A DNA stretch of 64,000 bases from Streptomyces finlayi (GCF_014216315.1 NZ_CP045702.1:2542001-2606000); one strand, 5' to 3'. Counted from the stretch's first letter, positions 9,385-18,590 are shown. A program made the numbers and translations. The notes: generated from the sequence alone by a model not told the origin.

Positions 9385-11934
9385 CTACTTCTTACGGTTC
9401 GCGGGGGAACCTGCCGCTTGCGGCTTCTTGAAGCCGATGTCCTGGTAACGGGGGACCGCAAAACCGAAGGCGCCGACGTTGACCAGCTCCTTGTCTGCCG
9501 CCACCAGCTGCGGGCGCTGGTAGAGCGGAATCGATCCTGCGGCAGCCCAGATCCGTGCGTCGGCCTGCTTCATCAGATCCCGGGCGGCACCCTCGTCCAG
9601 TTCGGAGACCGCCTGGTCGAAGAGCTGGTCGATGTGGTCGGTACCGACCCGGGTGTAGTTCTGCTCCACCAGCAGCGATCCGTCGGTGGCGGGTTCCGGC
9701 TTGGCGAAGATCGGACGGCCGTCGGTCGCCGGGTAGGCGGTCGCGGGCCAGGAGTACAGGGCCAGGTCGTAGTCGCCCGACGCGATGTGGTCCTTGAAGT
9801 AGCTCTCGTCGGCGACCTTCGTGATCTCCGTACGGATGCCGACCGATTCGAGCATCTCGGCGATCTTGTCGCCGACGCTGCGGAGCGCCTGGGATCCCGG
9901 TCCGGACGGGAGAACGAAGCGCAGGGACAGCGGAACGCCGTCCTTCCCCAGGGGGCCCCGGACCGAGGCGGGTGCGGGGGCGGCGGTGCCGGCTGGGGCA
10001 TACGCACCGTCGGCACCACCGGGCTTCTTCTCCTGCGCGGTGACCTTGTCCTGGTCTGCGACCTTGTCCTGGGCCATGGCCTTGTCCCGCGCGGTGGCCT
10101 CGGAGCCGTCGGACGCGGAGTCGGTATCGCCGTTGTCGTCGTCCTTGCCGTCGGCCCCGGTCCCGGCCCCGGCCGGTTCGGCGGCTGCCCTGGCCGCTGT
10201 GAACAGGCCGGCCTGGCGCAGCAGGGCGGCGCTCTGGAGGCCCGCTGCCGGCGCGGGGGCGAGGATGTGGGTGGCGGGGCCCTCGTCACGGCGCTCGCCC
10301 GGCTTGTCGTCCTGTCCGACGATGTACAAACCGTCGTCGCGGGCGGGCTCGGCGGCGCTGGTCCGGGCGGCGGCGTCGCTCTTCTCGGCCTTCTCGGCCT
10401 TCTCGGCCTTCTCAGCCTTCTCGGCCTTCTCAGCCTTGTCGGTCTTGTCGGTCTTCTCGGTCTCACCTTCCTCGTCCGCGCTCTCCGTCGCGGCGTCCTT
10501 CTCCGGGGCCTTCTTCTTGTCGGCCTCGCTGCCCGCCTTGGTGTCCTTGGGCTTCTCCACCGCTCCGCCGTGCGTCCAGCCCGCATCGGCCAGCAGCGCC
10601 TGCGCCTCCTTGGTGTCCTGGTCACCGAGTGCGCCACTGCCGTCCTTGTAAGCGGGCTGCCCGGTCAGTGCGAGATGGCTGCCGAGCGGCTCCGCGGGCA
10701 GCCCGAGCGGCTTCAGGATCGTCTCGGCGAGTTCCTGACGGTCCAGGGCGCGGGCCACCGCACGGCGTACCCGGTCGTCCGCGAGCGGCCCGGACTCGCC
10801 GTTCAGCGCCAGCTGCGTGTAGGCGGGCTCCAGGGACTTGCGTACGACGTAGTCGCGCAGCGACTTCTGCTCGGCGGCGTACGAGGCCACGGCCTCCCGG
10901 TTCCTCTTGCGGGCGGCCTGGGCGGCCTCCGCCTGGTCCTCGTCGGAGCCGTGGGCCAGCGCCCAGGAGCGCAGCGCGGACGCGGGGGTGAGGGTGGCGC
11001 CGGGGCCGTGCGTGAGCGGCTGCCCGTTGCCGCCGCCGTCGCGGGCGGCGAGGGCGATCCGGTGTGCGGTGGCGGCGTCGACGTCCGCAACATCCACCGT
11101 TCCTTCGGCCAGCGCCTCGGCGCGGTCCCGTGGCTTGACGACGCGGAAGACGAGCGAATCGAGCTTGGGCTCGTCACCCCACCAGCGGGGGTTGCGTTCC
11201 AGGGTGAGCCGTTCCTTGCTGCTGCTCTTGCCCTCGCGGCGCAGCTGAAACGGTCCTGCGGTGACCTTGAGCGTGGTGCGCGCACCGTCGTTGAAGCTGT
11301 CCGGGGAGGCGGTCACCTCTTTCGGGAGCAGCGGGGAGAAGAGCGAGCGCCAGTCCGCGTACGGCTTGGCGAAGGTCACCCGGACCTGGAGGTCGTCACT
11401 GCCGCGCTCGATCTTCTCGACGCGTTCGTAGCCGGCGTTGCGGGCGGTCCAGTACGCCGAGTCCTTGCCGCTCAGCGCGCGCCACTGGGCGACGAAGTCG
11501 GGGGCCCCGATCTCCCGCCCGTTGCTCCACACCGCCTGCTGGTTGAGCTTGTAGAGCACGACCTGCTTGGGCTCCCGCTCGACGATCTTCGCGGACTCCA
11601 GATAGTCCGGGTTGAGCCGCGGTGTGCCCCTGGTGTCCATCGGGAAGAGCGAGGGAAGCAGTGCTCCGGTGACGCGGGCGGTCGAACTGTCGGCGTCCGC
11701 CTGATAGGTGTTGAGCGTGCTGGGCATCGCGTCGATGGCCCAGTTGACCGTGCCGCCGTCCCGCACCAGGTCCCGGGCGGCCGGGGCGATGTCCTGGGGG
11801 ACGGGTGCGGAGAAGGTCTCCTGGCTGCCCGAACTGCATCCGGCCAGCACCGGGATCGTGAGCACACCCGTCGTGAGGAGCGCGAGGGAGCGGCGCTTTC
11901 GGGCTGTCCCGCGCGGGACGCCGACGTGGGACAT
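9385..11934 (-). CDS. ABC transporter family-5 substrate-binding lipoprotein with charged insert
   Basis: 849 residues, far longer than the about 540 usual for family-5 solute-binding proteins. The lipoprotein signal ends VLAGC with Cys33. Residues 55-455 carry SBP features (YAYLNQ-type VLYKLNQQAVWSNGREIGAPD region, and ALARALDRQE-like VRRAVARALDRQELAETIL). Residues about 455-650 are a low-complexity Ala/Glu/Lys/Asp-rich insert with nine tandem 3-residue units. The C-terminal lobe resumes (ADESYFKDHIASGDYDLALYSWPATAYPATD). In actinobacteria such proteins (LpqW-like in mycobacteria) lie away from permease genes and may act in envelope metabolism rather than import. GGAGG precedes the start at 11934. 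Confidence 0.88.
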   Translation of the reverse strand: MSHVGVPRGTARKRRSLALLTTGVLTIPVLAGCSSGSQETFSAPVPQDIAPAARDLVRDGGTVNWAIDAMPSTLNTYQADADSSTARVTGALLPSLFPMDTRGTPRLNPDYLESAKIVEREPKQVVLYKLNQQAVWSNGREIGAPDFVAQWRALSGKDSAYWTARNAGYERVEKIERGSDDLQVRVTFAKPYADWRSLFSPLLPKEVTASPDSFNDGARTTLKVTAGPFQLRREGKSSSKERLTLERNPRWWGDEPKLDSLVFRVVKPRDRAEALAEGTVDVADVDAATAHRIALAARDGGGNGQPLTHGPGATLTPASALRSWALAHGSDEDQAEAAQAARKRNREAVASYAAEQKSLRDYVVRKSLEPAYTQLALNGESGPLADDRVRRAVARALDRQELAETILKPLGLPAEPLGSHLALTGQPAYKDGSGALGDQDTKEAQALLADAGWTHGGAVEKPKDTKAGSEADKKKAPEKDAATESADEEGETEKTDKTDKAEKAEKAEKAEKAEKAEKSDAAARTSAAEPARDDGLYIVGQDDKPGERRDEGPATHILAPAPAAGLQSAALLRQAGLFTAARAAAEPAGAGTGADGKDDDNGDTDSASDGSEATARDKAMAQDKVADQDKVTAQEKKPGGADGAYAPAGTAAPAPASVRGPLGKDGVPLSLRFVLPSGPGSQALRSVGDKIAEMLESVGIRTEITKVADESYFKDHIASGDYDLALYSWPATAYPATDGRPIFAKPEPATDGSLLVEQNYTRVGTDHIDQLFDQAVSELDEGAARDLMKQADARIWAAAGSIPLYQRPQLVAADKELVNVGAFGFAVPRYQDIGFKKPQAAGSPANRKK
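10381..10461 (-). repeat. 9-bp in-frame tandem repeats in the lipoprotein gene
   Basis: Nine units of CTTCTCGGC-type sequence (plus strand) encode a Lys-Ala-Glu/Lys-Thr-Asp tandem. Because the unit is three codons long, copy-number changes alter the length of the charged linker without breaking the gene. Confidence 0.9.
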
Positions 11935-12167
11935 GGCTGATACCTCCGGGGCCGACCCGGACCACCCGTACCGGAATGGCCCGGATTCTTCATGTTTGGT
12001 GGCATTTGCAGTTGATCACACTGGTTCCGTCCATCCACTGAAGGCGCCTCCGCGCGAGAGGGGGCGCAGACACGGCGCGGCACGCCGTGAACCTCACCCG
12101 GGCGGCGGAACGGCCGGCCCCCGGCCCCGCCCGAGACGGGGATGCACGCTCCCTTCACAAAGCAGAT

Positions 12168-12224
12168 GTGACGCGCGACACTCGCTTGCGCATGAGCATT
12201 GCCACCCGCCTACCGCGGAAGTGA
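12168..12224 (+). other. Possible short leader ORF before the sdh gene cluster
   Basis: A GTG-initiated 18-codon frame ending TGA 9 bases before the start of the 77-residue gene encodes a very basic peptide containing RLRMSIATRLPRK. No clear ribosome-binding site is visible. It could be a leader peptide or chance. Confidence 0.25.
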
Positions 12225-12233
12225 GGGCAAGTC

Positions 12234-12467
12234 ATGTCCCTGCACGAGGAATTGACGGCTTTTCAGCACTGTCTCGACGACCTGGTCCGCACCGTCGGCC
12301 GACTGGAGCGCAGCCTGGCGCGCCTGCGCGAGGACGCGGCGGGCCGGACCGGCTCCCCGGAGCACCCTGCCGGCATGGTCACCATCACCGAGGCGCCGTA
12401 CGACGCCACGCTGTGGACGGACTCGGACGACGAAGGTCTGGGAGTCCGCGGCCGGCACGCCCCCTAG
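12234..12467 (+). CDS. Small conserved-looking hypothetical protein upstream of sdh
   Basis: 77 residues. The N-terminal half is an amphipathic helix suited to a coiled coil (LTAFQHCLDDLVRTVGRLER and LARLRED). The C-terminal half is acidic (APYDATLWTDSDDEGL). There is no signal peptide or membrane segment. The GAAGTGAGG ahead of the ATG could serve as a ribosome-binding site. It lies 67 bases upstream of the succinate dehydrogenase membrane subunit in the same direction, so it is probably co-transcribed. I do not know its function; the helical N-terminus suggests dimerisation or partner binding. Confidence 0.65.
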   Translation: MSLHEELTAFQHCLDDLVRTVGRLERSLARLREDAAGRTGSPEHPAGMVTITEAPYDATLWTDSDDEGLGVRGRHAP

Positions 12468-12534
12468 GCCCGGGAGGTCCGAGCCGCAGCCCCGGCCCCT
12501 TGACGGCCCAGTCACCCAGCCCCAGGAGCACTCC

Positions 12535-13407
12535 TTGGCCACCGGTACGGAACCAGGCACGCAGCCACCGCACCCGCCCACGAGACCGACGCGGCCCAGC
12601 GGCGGCGGCGTGGGCGGCACCGGTGTACGCCACGGCTCGCGCGCCGCCATCGCCGCCCGGCATCTGCGCACCGACCGCTGGTGGCTGGCGCCCGCCGCGA
12701 CGGCCGGCGGGCTGCTCGCCTTCATCGTCTACTCGACGTGGCGGGCCTTCGCGAACGCCGACTACTACGCCGCCCCGTACGTGTCACCGTTCTACTCGCC
12801 GTGTCTGGCGGAGAACTGCGCGCCGATGCGGTCCGGCCCCAACTGGGAGATCCTCGGCAGCTGGTGGGGCCTCTCGCCCGCCCTGATCGTCCTGGTCTTC
12901 CCGCTGGGCTTCCGGCTGACCTGCTACTACTACCGCAAGGCGTACTACCGCGGTTTCTGGGCCTCTCCCCCGGCCTGCGCGGTCGCCGAGCCGCATGCCT
13001 CGTACACCGGCGAGACCCGCTTCCCGCTGATCCTGCAGAACATGCACCGGTACTTCTTCTACGCGGCGCTCCCGGTCGCCGGAATCCTCACGTACGACAC
13101 CGTGCTCGCCTTCCGCGACGAGCACTACGCCTGGGGACACATGGGGCTCGGTTCCCTGATCTTCCTGGTGAACATCACCCTGATCTGGGCGTACACCCTC
13201 TCCTGCCACTCCTGCCGACACATCATCGGCGGCCGGCTGCGGCACTTCTCCAAGCACCCCGTGCGCTACCGCCTCTGGGGCTGGGCCGGGAAGCTCAACG
13301 GCCGGCACACGCAGCTCGCCTGGGCCTCCCTGATCAGTGTGGCGGTGGCCGACTTCTACGTGTATCTCGTCGCGTCCGGCGCTTTCGACGATCCGAGGTT
13401 TTTCTGA
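12535..13407 (+). CDS. Succinate dehydrogenase membrane anchor (Sdh1-type, actinobacterial)
   Basis: 290 residues with five hydrophobic segments at about 50-70, 112-134, 175-195, 206-225 and 262-282. Histidines in or near them (MHRYFFYAA, YAWGHMG, SCHSCRHIIGG) are candidate haem ligands. The length, single-polypeptide anchor and order anchor-flavoprotein-iron-sulfur match the mycobacterial Rv0249c-Rv0248c-Rv0247c (Sdh1) complex, which passes electrons from succinate to menaquinone. The best start is TTG at 12535, with AGGAG 7 bases upstream; residues 1-45 are a Pro/Gly-rich cytoplasmic tail. The stop abuts the ATG of the flavoprotein gene. Confidence 0.85.
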   Translation: MATGTEPGTQPPHPPTRPTRPSGGGVGGTGVRHGSRAAIAARHLRTDRWWLAPAATAGGLLAFIVYSTWRAFANADYYAAPYVSPFYSPCLAENCAPMRSGPNWEILGSWWGLSPALIVLVFPLGFRLTCYYYRKAYYRGFWASPPACAVAEPHASYTGETRFPLILQNMHRYFFYAALPVAGILTYDTVLAFRDEHYAWGHMGLGSLIFLVNITLIWAYTLSCHSCRHIIGGRLRHFSKHPVRYRLWGWAGKLNGRHTQLAWASLISVAVADFYVYLVASGAFDDPRFF

Positions 13408-15402
13408 ATGACTGAGCTCGAACGGCAGCAGTGGGACGTCGTGGTGGTCGGAGCCGGCGGCGCCGGTCTGCGGGCCGCGATCGAGGCCCGGGAGCGCGGA
13501 GCCCGTACCGCCGTCATCTGCAAATCGCTCTTCGGTAAGGCCCACACCGTCATGGCGGAGGGCGGAATCGCCGCCTCCATGGGCAATGTGAACTCCGGGG
13601 ACAACTGGCAGGTGCACTTCCGCGACACCATGCGCGGCGGGAAGTTCCTCAACCAGTGGCGGATGGCCGAGCTCCACGCCAAGGAGGCGCCCGACCGCGT
13701 CTGGGAACTGGAGACCTGGGGTGCGCTCTTCGACCGCACACCCGACGGCAGGATCTCCCAGCGCAACTTCGGCGGCCACGAGTACCCGCGGCTCGCGCAC
13801 GTCGGGGACCGGACCGGCCTCGAACTCATCCGTACGCTCCAGCAGAGGATCGTGGCCCTGCAGCAGGAGGACTTCCGGGAGACCGGCGACTACGAGTCAC
13901 GCCTGAAGGTCTTCCAGGAGTGCACCGTCACGCGCGTCCTCAAGGACGGCGGGAGGGTCAGCGGCACCTTCTGCTACGAGCGCGAGTCGGGCCGCTTCTT
14001 CGTGCTCGAAGCGCCCGCGGTCGTCCTCGCCACCGGCGGGATCGGCAAGTCCTTCAAGGTGACGTCGAACTCCTGGGAGTACACGGGAGACGGTCACGCC
14101 CTGGCGCTGCTGGCCGGTGCGCCGCTGCTGCACATGGAGTTCGTGCAGTTCCATCCGACCGGCATGGTCTGGCCTCCGTCGGTGAAGGGGATCCTCGTCA
14201 CCGAGTCGGTGCGGGGCGACGGCGGGGTGCTGCGCAACTCCGAGGGCAGGCGGTTCATGTTCGACTACGTCCCCGAGGTGTTCAAGGAGAAGTACGCCCA
14301 GTCGGAGGAGGAGGGCGACCGCTGGTACGAGGACCCGGACCACAACCGCCGCCCGCCCGAACTGCTGCCGCGCGACGAGGTCGCGCGCGCCATCAACTCC
14401 GAGGTGAAGGCCGGCCGCGGTTCACCGCACGGCGGGGTCTTCCTGGATGTGTCGACCCGGATGTCCGCGGAACGGATCCGCCGCCGACTTCCCTCTATGT
14501 ACCACCAGTTCAAGGAGCTGGCCGACGTCGACATCACTGCGGAGGCGATGGAGGTCGGGCCGACCTGTCACTACGTGATGGGCGGGATCGCCGTCGAATC
14601 CGACACCGCGTCCGCGCTCGCCGTACCCGGGCTCTACGCGGCGGGCGAGGTGGCGGGCGGGATGCACGGCTCCAACCGGCTGGGTGGCAACTCCCTCTCC
14701 GACCTGCTGGTCTTCGGAAGACGGGCGGGACTGCACGCCGCCGAGTACGCGGCGGGGCTGTCCGCCCTGCCGGCCGTGGACGAGGGGCAGATCGACGCGG
14801 CGGCGACGGAGGCCCTGCGTCCGTTCGACGCGGAGGGTCTGACGGGCGGGAACGGGGCAGCGGGCGGGGGTGGGGCTGAGGACGGGGCCGGGGCTGTCGC
14901 CGCCGCGGAGAATCCGTACGCCCTGCACCAGGAACTCCAGCAGACGATGAACGACCTGGTCGGCATCATCCGCCGCGCGCCGGAGATGGAACAGGCCCTG
15001 GAGAAACTGGCAGGACTGCGCGTACGGGCACACCGCGCCGCGGTCGAGGGTCACCGGCAGTTCAACCCCGGCTGGCACCTCTCCCTGGACCTGCGGAACA
15101 TGCTGCTGGTCAGCGAGTGCATCGCGCGGGCTGCGCTGGAGCGCACCGAGAGCCGGGGCGGTCACACCCGCGAGGACTGCCCCACGATGGAGCGCTCCTG
15201 GCGTCCGGTGACTCTGCTGTGCCGGCTGGCCGGCCCGGAGGGCCTGGAGGGCTGGAAGGCCGCGGAGGGCTCGGAGGATGCGCTGCGTGGGCAGATCGAA
15301 CTCGTGAAGACGTCGACCGATCCCATCCGTCCGGATCTGCTCGCCCTGTTCGAGAAGGATGAGCTGGTCAAGTACCTCGCCGAAGAGGAGCTGTACGAGT
15401 GA
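13408..15402 (+). CDS. sdhA: Succinate dehydrogenase flavoprotein subunit
   Basis: 664 residues. It oxidises succinate to fumarate using covalently bound FAD at the inner face of the membrane. The dinucleotide-binding motif VVVGAGGAGLRAAIEA is at 9-24. A His at about residue 46 in KAHTVMAEGGIAAS is the expected FAD attachment site. The capping and substrate regions show FVQFHPTGMVWP, TESVRGDGG and GSNRLGGNSLSDLLVFGRR. A Gly/Ala-rich insertion (about 475-500, GGNGAAGGGGAEDGAGAVAAA) separates the flavin domain from the helical domain. Translation is coupled at both ends: the ATG directly follows the anchor stop, and the stop overlaps the next gene by 4 bp. Confidence 0.95.
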   Translation: MTELERQQWDVVVVGAGGAGLRAAIEARERGARTAVICKSLFGKAHTVMAEGGIAASMGNVNSGDNWQVHFRDTMRGGKFLNQWRMAELHAKEAPDRVWELETWGALFDRTPDGRISQRNFGGHEYPRLAHVGDRTGLELIRTLQQRIVALQQEDFRETGDYESRLKVFQECTVTRVLKDGGRVSGTFCYERESGRFFVLEAPAVVLATGGIGKSFKVTSNSWEYTGDGHALALLAGAPLLHMEFVQFHPTGMVWPPSVKGILVTESVRGDGGVLRNSEGRRFMFDYVPEVFKEKYAQSEEEGDRWYEDPDHNRRPPELLPRDEVARAINSEVKAGRGSPHGGVFLDVSTRMSAERIRRRLPSMYHQFKELADVDITAEAMEVGPTCHYVMGGIAVESDTASALAVPGLYAAGEVAGGMHGSNRLGGNSLSDLLVFGRRAGLHAAEYAAGLSALPAVDEGQIDAAATEALRPFDAEGLTGGNGAAGGGGAEDGAGAVAAAENPYALHQELQQTMNDLVGIIRRAPEMEQALEKLAGLRVRAHRAAVEGHRQFNPGWHLSLDLRNMLLVSECIARAALERTESRGGHTREDCPTMERSWRPVTLLCRLAGPEGLEGWKAAEGSEDALRGQIELVKTSTDPIRPDLLALFEKDELVKYLAEEELYE

Positions 15403-16175
15403 GCAGCTACAACGCGCGGTTCAGGGTATGGCGCGGGGACACCGACGGAGGCGGCCTGGAGGACTACACGGCCGAGGTGAACGAGGGCGAGGTCGTCCTC
15501 GACATCATCCACCGCATCCAGGCCACGCAGGCGGGCGATCTCGCAGTCCGCTGGAACTGCAAGGCGGGCAAGTGCGGCTCGTGCAGCGCGGAGATCAACG
15601 GCCGGCCACGGTTGCTGTGCATGACCCGTATGTCGGTGTTCGACCGCCAGGAGACGATCACCGTCACACCGCTGCGGGCCTTCCCGGTCATCCGCGATCT
15701 GGTGACGGACGTGACGTTCAACTACACCAAGGCGCGGGAAGTGCCCGCCTTCGTGCCGCCCGAGGGGGTGAAGGCGGGCGACTACCGGATGCAGCAGATC
15801 GACGTGGAGCGCTCGCAGGAGTTCCGCAAGTGCATCGAGTGCTTCCTGTGCCAGGACACCTGCCATGTGGTGCGTGACCACGAGGAGAACAAGGCGTCGT
15901 TCGCCGGCCCTCGCTTTCTGATGCGGGTGGCGGAACTGGACATGCACCCGCTGGACGCGGCCGCCGCATCGGGCCTCGACCGGAAGGCGACGGCGCAGGA
16001 GGAGCACGGGCTGGGTTACTGCAACATCACCAAGTGCTGCACGGAGGTGTGCCCCGAGAACATCAAGATCACGGACAACGCGCTGATCCCGCTGAAGGAG
16101 CGCGCCGCTGACCGGAAATACGACCCGCTGGTCTGGCTGGGCAACCGGATCGGCCGCCGCGGGGACGGAGTGTGA
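15399..16175 (+). CDS. sdhB: Succinate dehydrogenase iron-sulfur subunit
   Basis: 258 residues. It relays electrons from FAD through three iron-sulfur clusters to quinone in the anchor. The [2Fe-2S] ligands lie in CKAGKCGSC with a further Cys at RLLC (residues about 54-74). The [4Fe-4S] ligands are in CIECFLCQDTC (about 146-156), and the third cluster uses CNITKCCTEVCPENIK (about 208-223). The GTG start at 15399 overlaps the sdhA stop (GTGA). The terminator hairpin at 16210 ends the operon. Confidence 0.95.
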   Translation: MSSYNARFRVWRGDTDGGGLEDYTAEVNEGEVVLDIIHRIQATQAGDLAVRWNCKAGKCGSCSAEINGRPRLLCMTRMSVFDRQETITVTPLRAFPVIRDLVTDVTFNYTKAREVPAFVPPEGVKAGDYRMQQIDVERSQEFRKCIECFLCQDTCHVVRDHEENKASFAGPRFLMRVAELDMHPLDAAAASGLDRKATAQEEHGLGYCNITKCCTEVCPENIKITDNALIPLKERAADRKYDPLVWLGNRIGRRGDGV

Positions 16176-16209
16176 GGCAGACGCGGCCCGTCCGGCGCCG
16201 CTGCGAATC

Positions 16210-16231
16210 GGCCACCCCCGGGCGGGTGGCC
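16210..16231 (+). terminator. Terminator of the sdh operon
   Basis: The 8-bp stem GGCCACCC/GGGTGGCC with loop CCGGGC lies 35 bases after the sdhB stop. It is followed by CTTGCC without a long T-run. Confidence 0.6.
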
Positions 16232-16260
16232 TTGCCGGTTCGGGCCCCCGCAATCTAGGG

Positions 16261-16274
16261 TGAATGCGCTTTCA
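16261..16274. promoter_or_regulatory. LacI-family operator upstream of the lacI-type gene
   Basis: TGAATGCGCTTTCA is a near-perfect palindrome (12 of 14 positions) with the central CG step typical of LacI/GalR operators. It lies 132 bases upstream of the regulator's GTG. The related site TGTATGCGCTTACA lies in front of the transporter operon, so the regulator probably controls both. Confidence 0.7.
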
Positions 16275-16405
16275 TCGGCTGGGTAGGCAGCACCGTCGGC
16301 CCAACGCCACCGGTCGGTGCCGGCAGTCGGAAGCAGCAGTCGAATCAGCAGTCAGCACACGCATCAGGCGCGTCGCTACGGAAGAAGAAGCGGACGGTCG
16401 GTCGA

Positions 16406-17470
16406 GTGAGCGCCCCCACGGTCTACGACGTCGCGGAACGGTCGGGCGTCTCCATCGCCACGGTCTCCCGGGTCTACCGCAATCCGGACTCCGTACGGGC
16501 CCAGACCCGTGAGCGGGTCCTGGGGGCGGCCCGCGAACTCGGATACGTGCCGAGCGGCAACGCCCGAGGCCTGGCCAGCCGCACCACCGGGGTGCTCGGC
16601 CTCTGCTTTCCCGACTACTCCGATCCCGACGCCGAGACCTCCGCGGCCGCAACCGATGCGGACGACGACAACGCGGTCATGCTCTACTCCGACCAGATCA
16701 TCCGGGGCATGGAGCGGGCCGCCCGTCGGCACGGCTACGCCCTGCTGATCGCCGCGTCGCTGGACGGCGGCCCGGAGAGCCTCGTGGCCAAGGTGGCGGG
16801 CCGGGTCGACGGCTTCGCCGTCCTGTCACAGACGGTGCCGACCTCGGACCTCGAAGTGATATCGCGACGGCTGCCCGTCGTGATGCTCGCGGGCCCGCGC
16901 GAGATCGACCATCTCGACCACATCGTGGTGGCCAACGCCGACGGTGAACGCGAGCTCGCCCGCCACCTCATCCAGGACCACGGGTTGCGCCGGCCGGCCT
17001 TCGTGGGCGGCGAGGTGAACTCGCCGGACGCCGAGGCGCGGTTCCGCGGCTTCCAGGAGGCATGCCGGGAGGCCGGGCTGCCGGTGCCGGAGGAGCCCGC
17101 GCTGCGGGCCGGGATGATGACGCAGGCCGAGGGCGCACGGGCGGCCGAATCGCTGCTGGACCGGGCGTCGGACGGCGAACGGCCGGACGCGCTGCTGTTC
17201 GCCAACGACCAGATGGCCGTGGGCGCGCTGTACGCCCTGGAACGACGCGGGGTGCGCGTGCCCGAGGACATCGCCGTGACGGGCTTCGACGGTATCCCGC
17301 TGAGCCGGATCGTACGGCCGACGCTGACGACCGTCAGGCAGCCCATGCAGCAGCTGGGCGAACAGGCGGTCGAGCTGCTGGTACGCCGCCTCGGCGACCG
17401 GGACCGCGAACCCGTCTCACTGGAACTGCCGGTCTCGATGGCCCGCAGGGCAAGCTGCGGCTGCGGCTGA
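16406..17470 (+). CDS. LacI/GalR-family transcriptional regulator
   Basis: 354 residues. The N-terminal helix-turn-helix (TVYDVAERSGVSIATVSRVY, residues 4-24) and hinge helix (NARGLASRTTG) are followed by a periplasmic-binding-protein-like effector domain with characteristic IAVTGFDGIPLSRIV and TTVRQPMQQLGEQAVELL. An acidic loop (SDPDAETSAAATDADDDN, about 73-90) is an unusual insertion in the first lobe. The GTG start is supported by the HTH position. It probably represses the sugar importer operon and itself through the operators at 16261 and 18914, released by a sugar from the imported oligosaccharide. The ligand is not known. Confidence 0.92.
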   Translation: MSAPTVYDVAERSGVSIATVSRVYRNPDSVRAQTRERVLGAARELGYVPSGNARGLASRTTGVLGLCFPDYSDPDAETSAAATDADDDNAVMLYSDQIIRGMERAARRHGYALLIAASLDGGPESLVAKVAGRVDGFAVLSQTVPTSDLEVISRRLPVVMLAGPREIDHLDHIVVANADGERELARHLIQDHGLRRPAFVGGEVNSPDAEARFRGFQEACREAGLPVPEEPALRAGMMTQAEGARAAESLLDRASDGERPDALLFANDQMAVGALYALERRGVRVPEDIAVTGFDGIPLSRIVRPTLTTVRQPMQQLGEQAVELLVRRLGDRDREPVSLELPVSMARRASCGCG

Positions 17471-17539
17471 GCTCACCCGGTGGGGCTTACGGCCGGGGCG
17501 ACGCAGCGGTGACCGCCGGGAGGGGAAGGAACGGTCACC

Positions 17540-17553
17540 GCCCCGGCCGGGGC
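17540..17553. terminator. Palindrome between convergent genes, possible bidirectional terminator
   Basis: GCCCCGGCCGGGGC is a perfect 14-bp palindrome between the converging regulator and esterase genes, flanked by direct copies of CGGAACGGTCACCGCCC-like sequence. With no real loop it is only a weak terminator candidate. Confidence 0.35.
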
Positions 17554-17618
17554 CACGGAACGGTCACCGCCCGACCACGCCGGACGGGCGGCGGGCCGAC
17601 CGGACGGTCAGCGCCGGG

Positions 17619-18590
17619 TCACCGTCCCAGCCACTCACCGAAGAAGCGCCGTCGGCTCACGCGCAGCGCCTCCACCTGCGCGTCGAGCTCCTCGTACGGG
17701 AAGTGCCCGGCGCTCAGCACCTGCAGTTCCCGTACGCCGGGCAGTGCGTTGTACACGGCGAACTGCCCGGGCGGCGGGACCGCCGGGTCGAACAGCGCGG
17801 CGGCAACCAGGGTCGGAATCCGCAGCCGCGCGGCAGCGGACGCGGCGTCGAAATACCGGAGTACGCCGGTGACCTCGGGGTGATCCCGGTGGTGCTCCCG
17901 CACCGATTCGCCGCTGCCGACGCTCTGCAGCGTGAGCCGCAACGAATGGTTGCCGAACGTCGGCACTGTCAGCTGCGCCGCGGCGAACCGGTCATCCCAG
18001 GGAAGCGCGAGGGCCCCCAGCCCGCCCCCGAAGCTCTCCCCCAGATAACCGAGACGCCCGAGGTCCGGCACGAGTTCTGCCAGGGCGGAGGCGGCACACC
18101 ACAGGTCGGCGACGCAGCCGCCGATCACATAGGTGTCGCGCGCTCCGATGCCGTGCAGCACGTGCCCCACGGCAGCCTCCGGGATGCCGGACCGCAGCCC
18201 CCGGGTCCCCATACCCCGTACGCATGGCAGGATCGCGGCGGACCGTGGCAGCGGCAGCGGCACGTCGGGGCCCGGACGGTCCCGGCCCCCGTAGCCGTGT
18301 CCGATGACGAATCCGTGCCTGGCCGGCCCGTCCGAGGGCAGAGCCACCCAGCCTCCGACACGTATCCCGCCCACGGAGCTGTACGTCACCCCGTGAACCC
18401 GCACACCGTCGCGCTCCTCCTCGACCGGGCCGAGCTCCGGCGCGGTGTCCACCTTCCGCGCCCTCTCGTACTCCGCCTGCCAGAACGCCGCGAAGTCTCC
18501 GGGGGCCTCCGGGGCGGAAGTGCTGAGCAGTTCGTCCAGCTCGCACCCATAGGAAGGATCGAAGGGGAAGTCATGTGCGAACGAAGCCAT
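17619..18590 (-). CDS. Acetyl xylan esterase / cephalosporin C deacetylase family (CE7)
   Basis: 323 residues, an alpha/beta hydrolase of the Axe1 type that removes acetyl groups from short xylo- and other oligosaccharides in the cytoplasm. Visible are the CE7 N-terminal signature (ELLSTSAPEAPGDFAAFWQ), the oxyanion-region RGMGTRGLRSGIPEA, the nucleophile elbow GESFGGG, the acid AALFDPAVPP and the catalytic His SAGHFPYE. There is no signal peptide, consistent with an intracellular enzyme acting on imported oligosaccharides. The start at 18590 (MASFAHDFPFDPSYG) is chosen because the upstream in-frame extension is only the translated tandem repeat at 18651. It lies inside the sugar module but on the opposite strand. 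Confidence 0.88.
   Translation of the reverse strand: MASFAHDFPFDPSYGCELDELLSTSAPEAPGDFAAFWQAEYERARKVDTAPELGPVEEERDGVRVHGVTYSSVGGIRVGGWVALPSDGPARHGFVIGHGYGGRDRPGPDVPLPLPRSAAILPCVRGMGTRGLRSGIPEAAVGHVLHGIGARDTYVIGGCVADLWCAASALAELVPDLGRLGYLGESFGGGLGALALPWDDRFAAAQLTVPTFGNHSLRLTLQSVGSGESVREHHRDHPEVTGVLRYFDAASAAARLRIPTLVAAALFDPAVPPPGQFAVYNALPGVRELQVLSAGHFPYEELDAQVEALRVSRRRFFGEWLGR

Noticed and set aside
9418..11940. 840-codon plus-strand frame opposite the large lipoprotein gene
   Set aside because: The composition is Gly/Val/Leu/Arg-rich with long simple repeats that are the antisense of the EKA insert; the minus-strand lipoprotein has a signal peptide, lipobox and family motifs.
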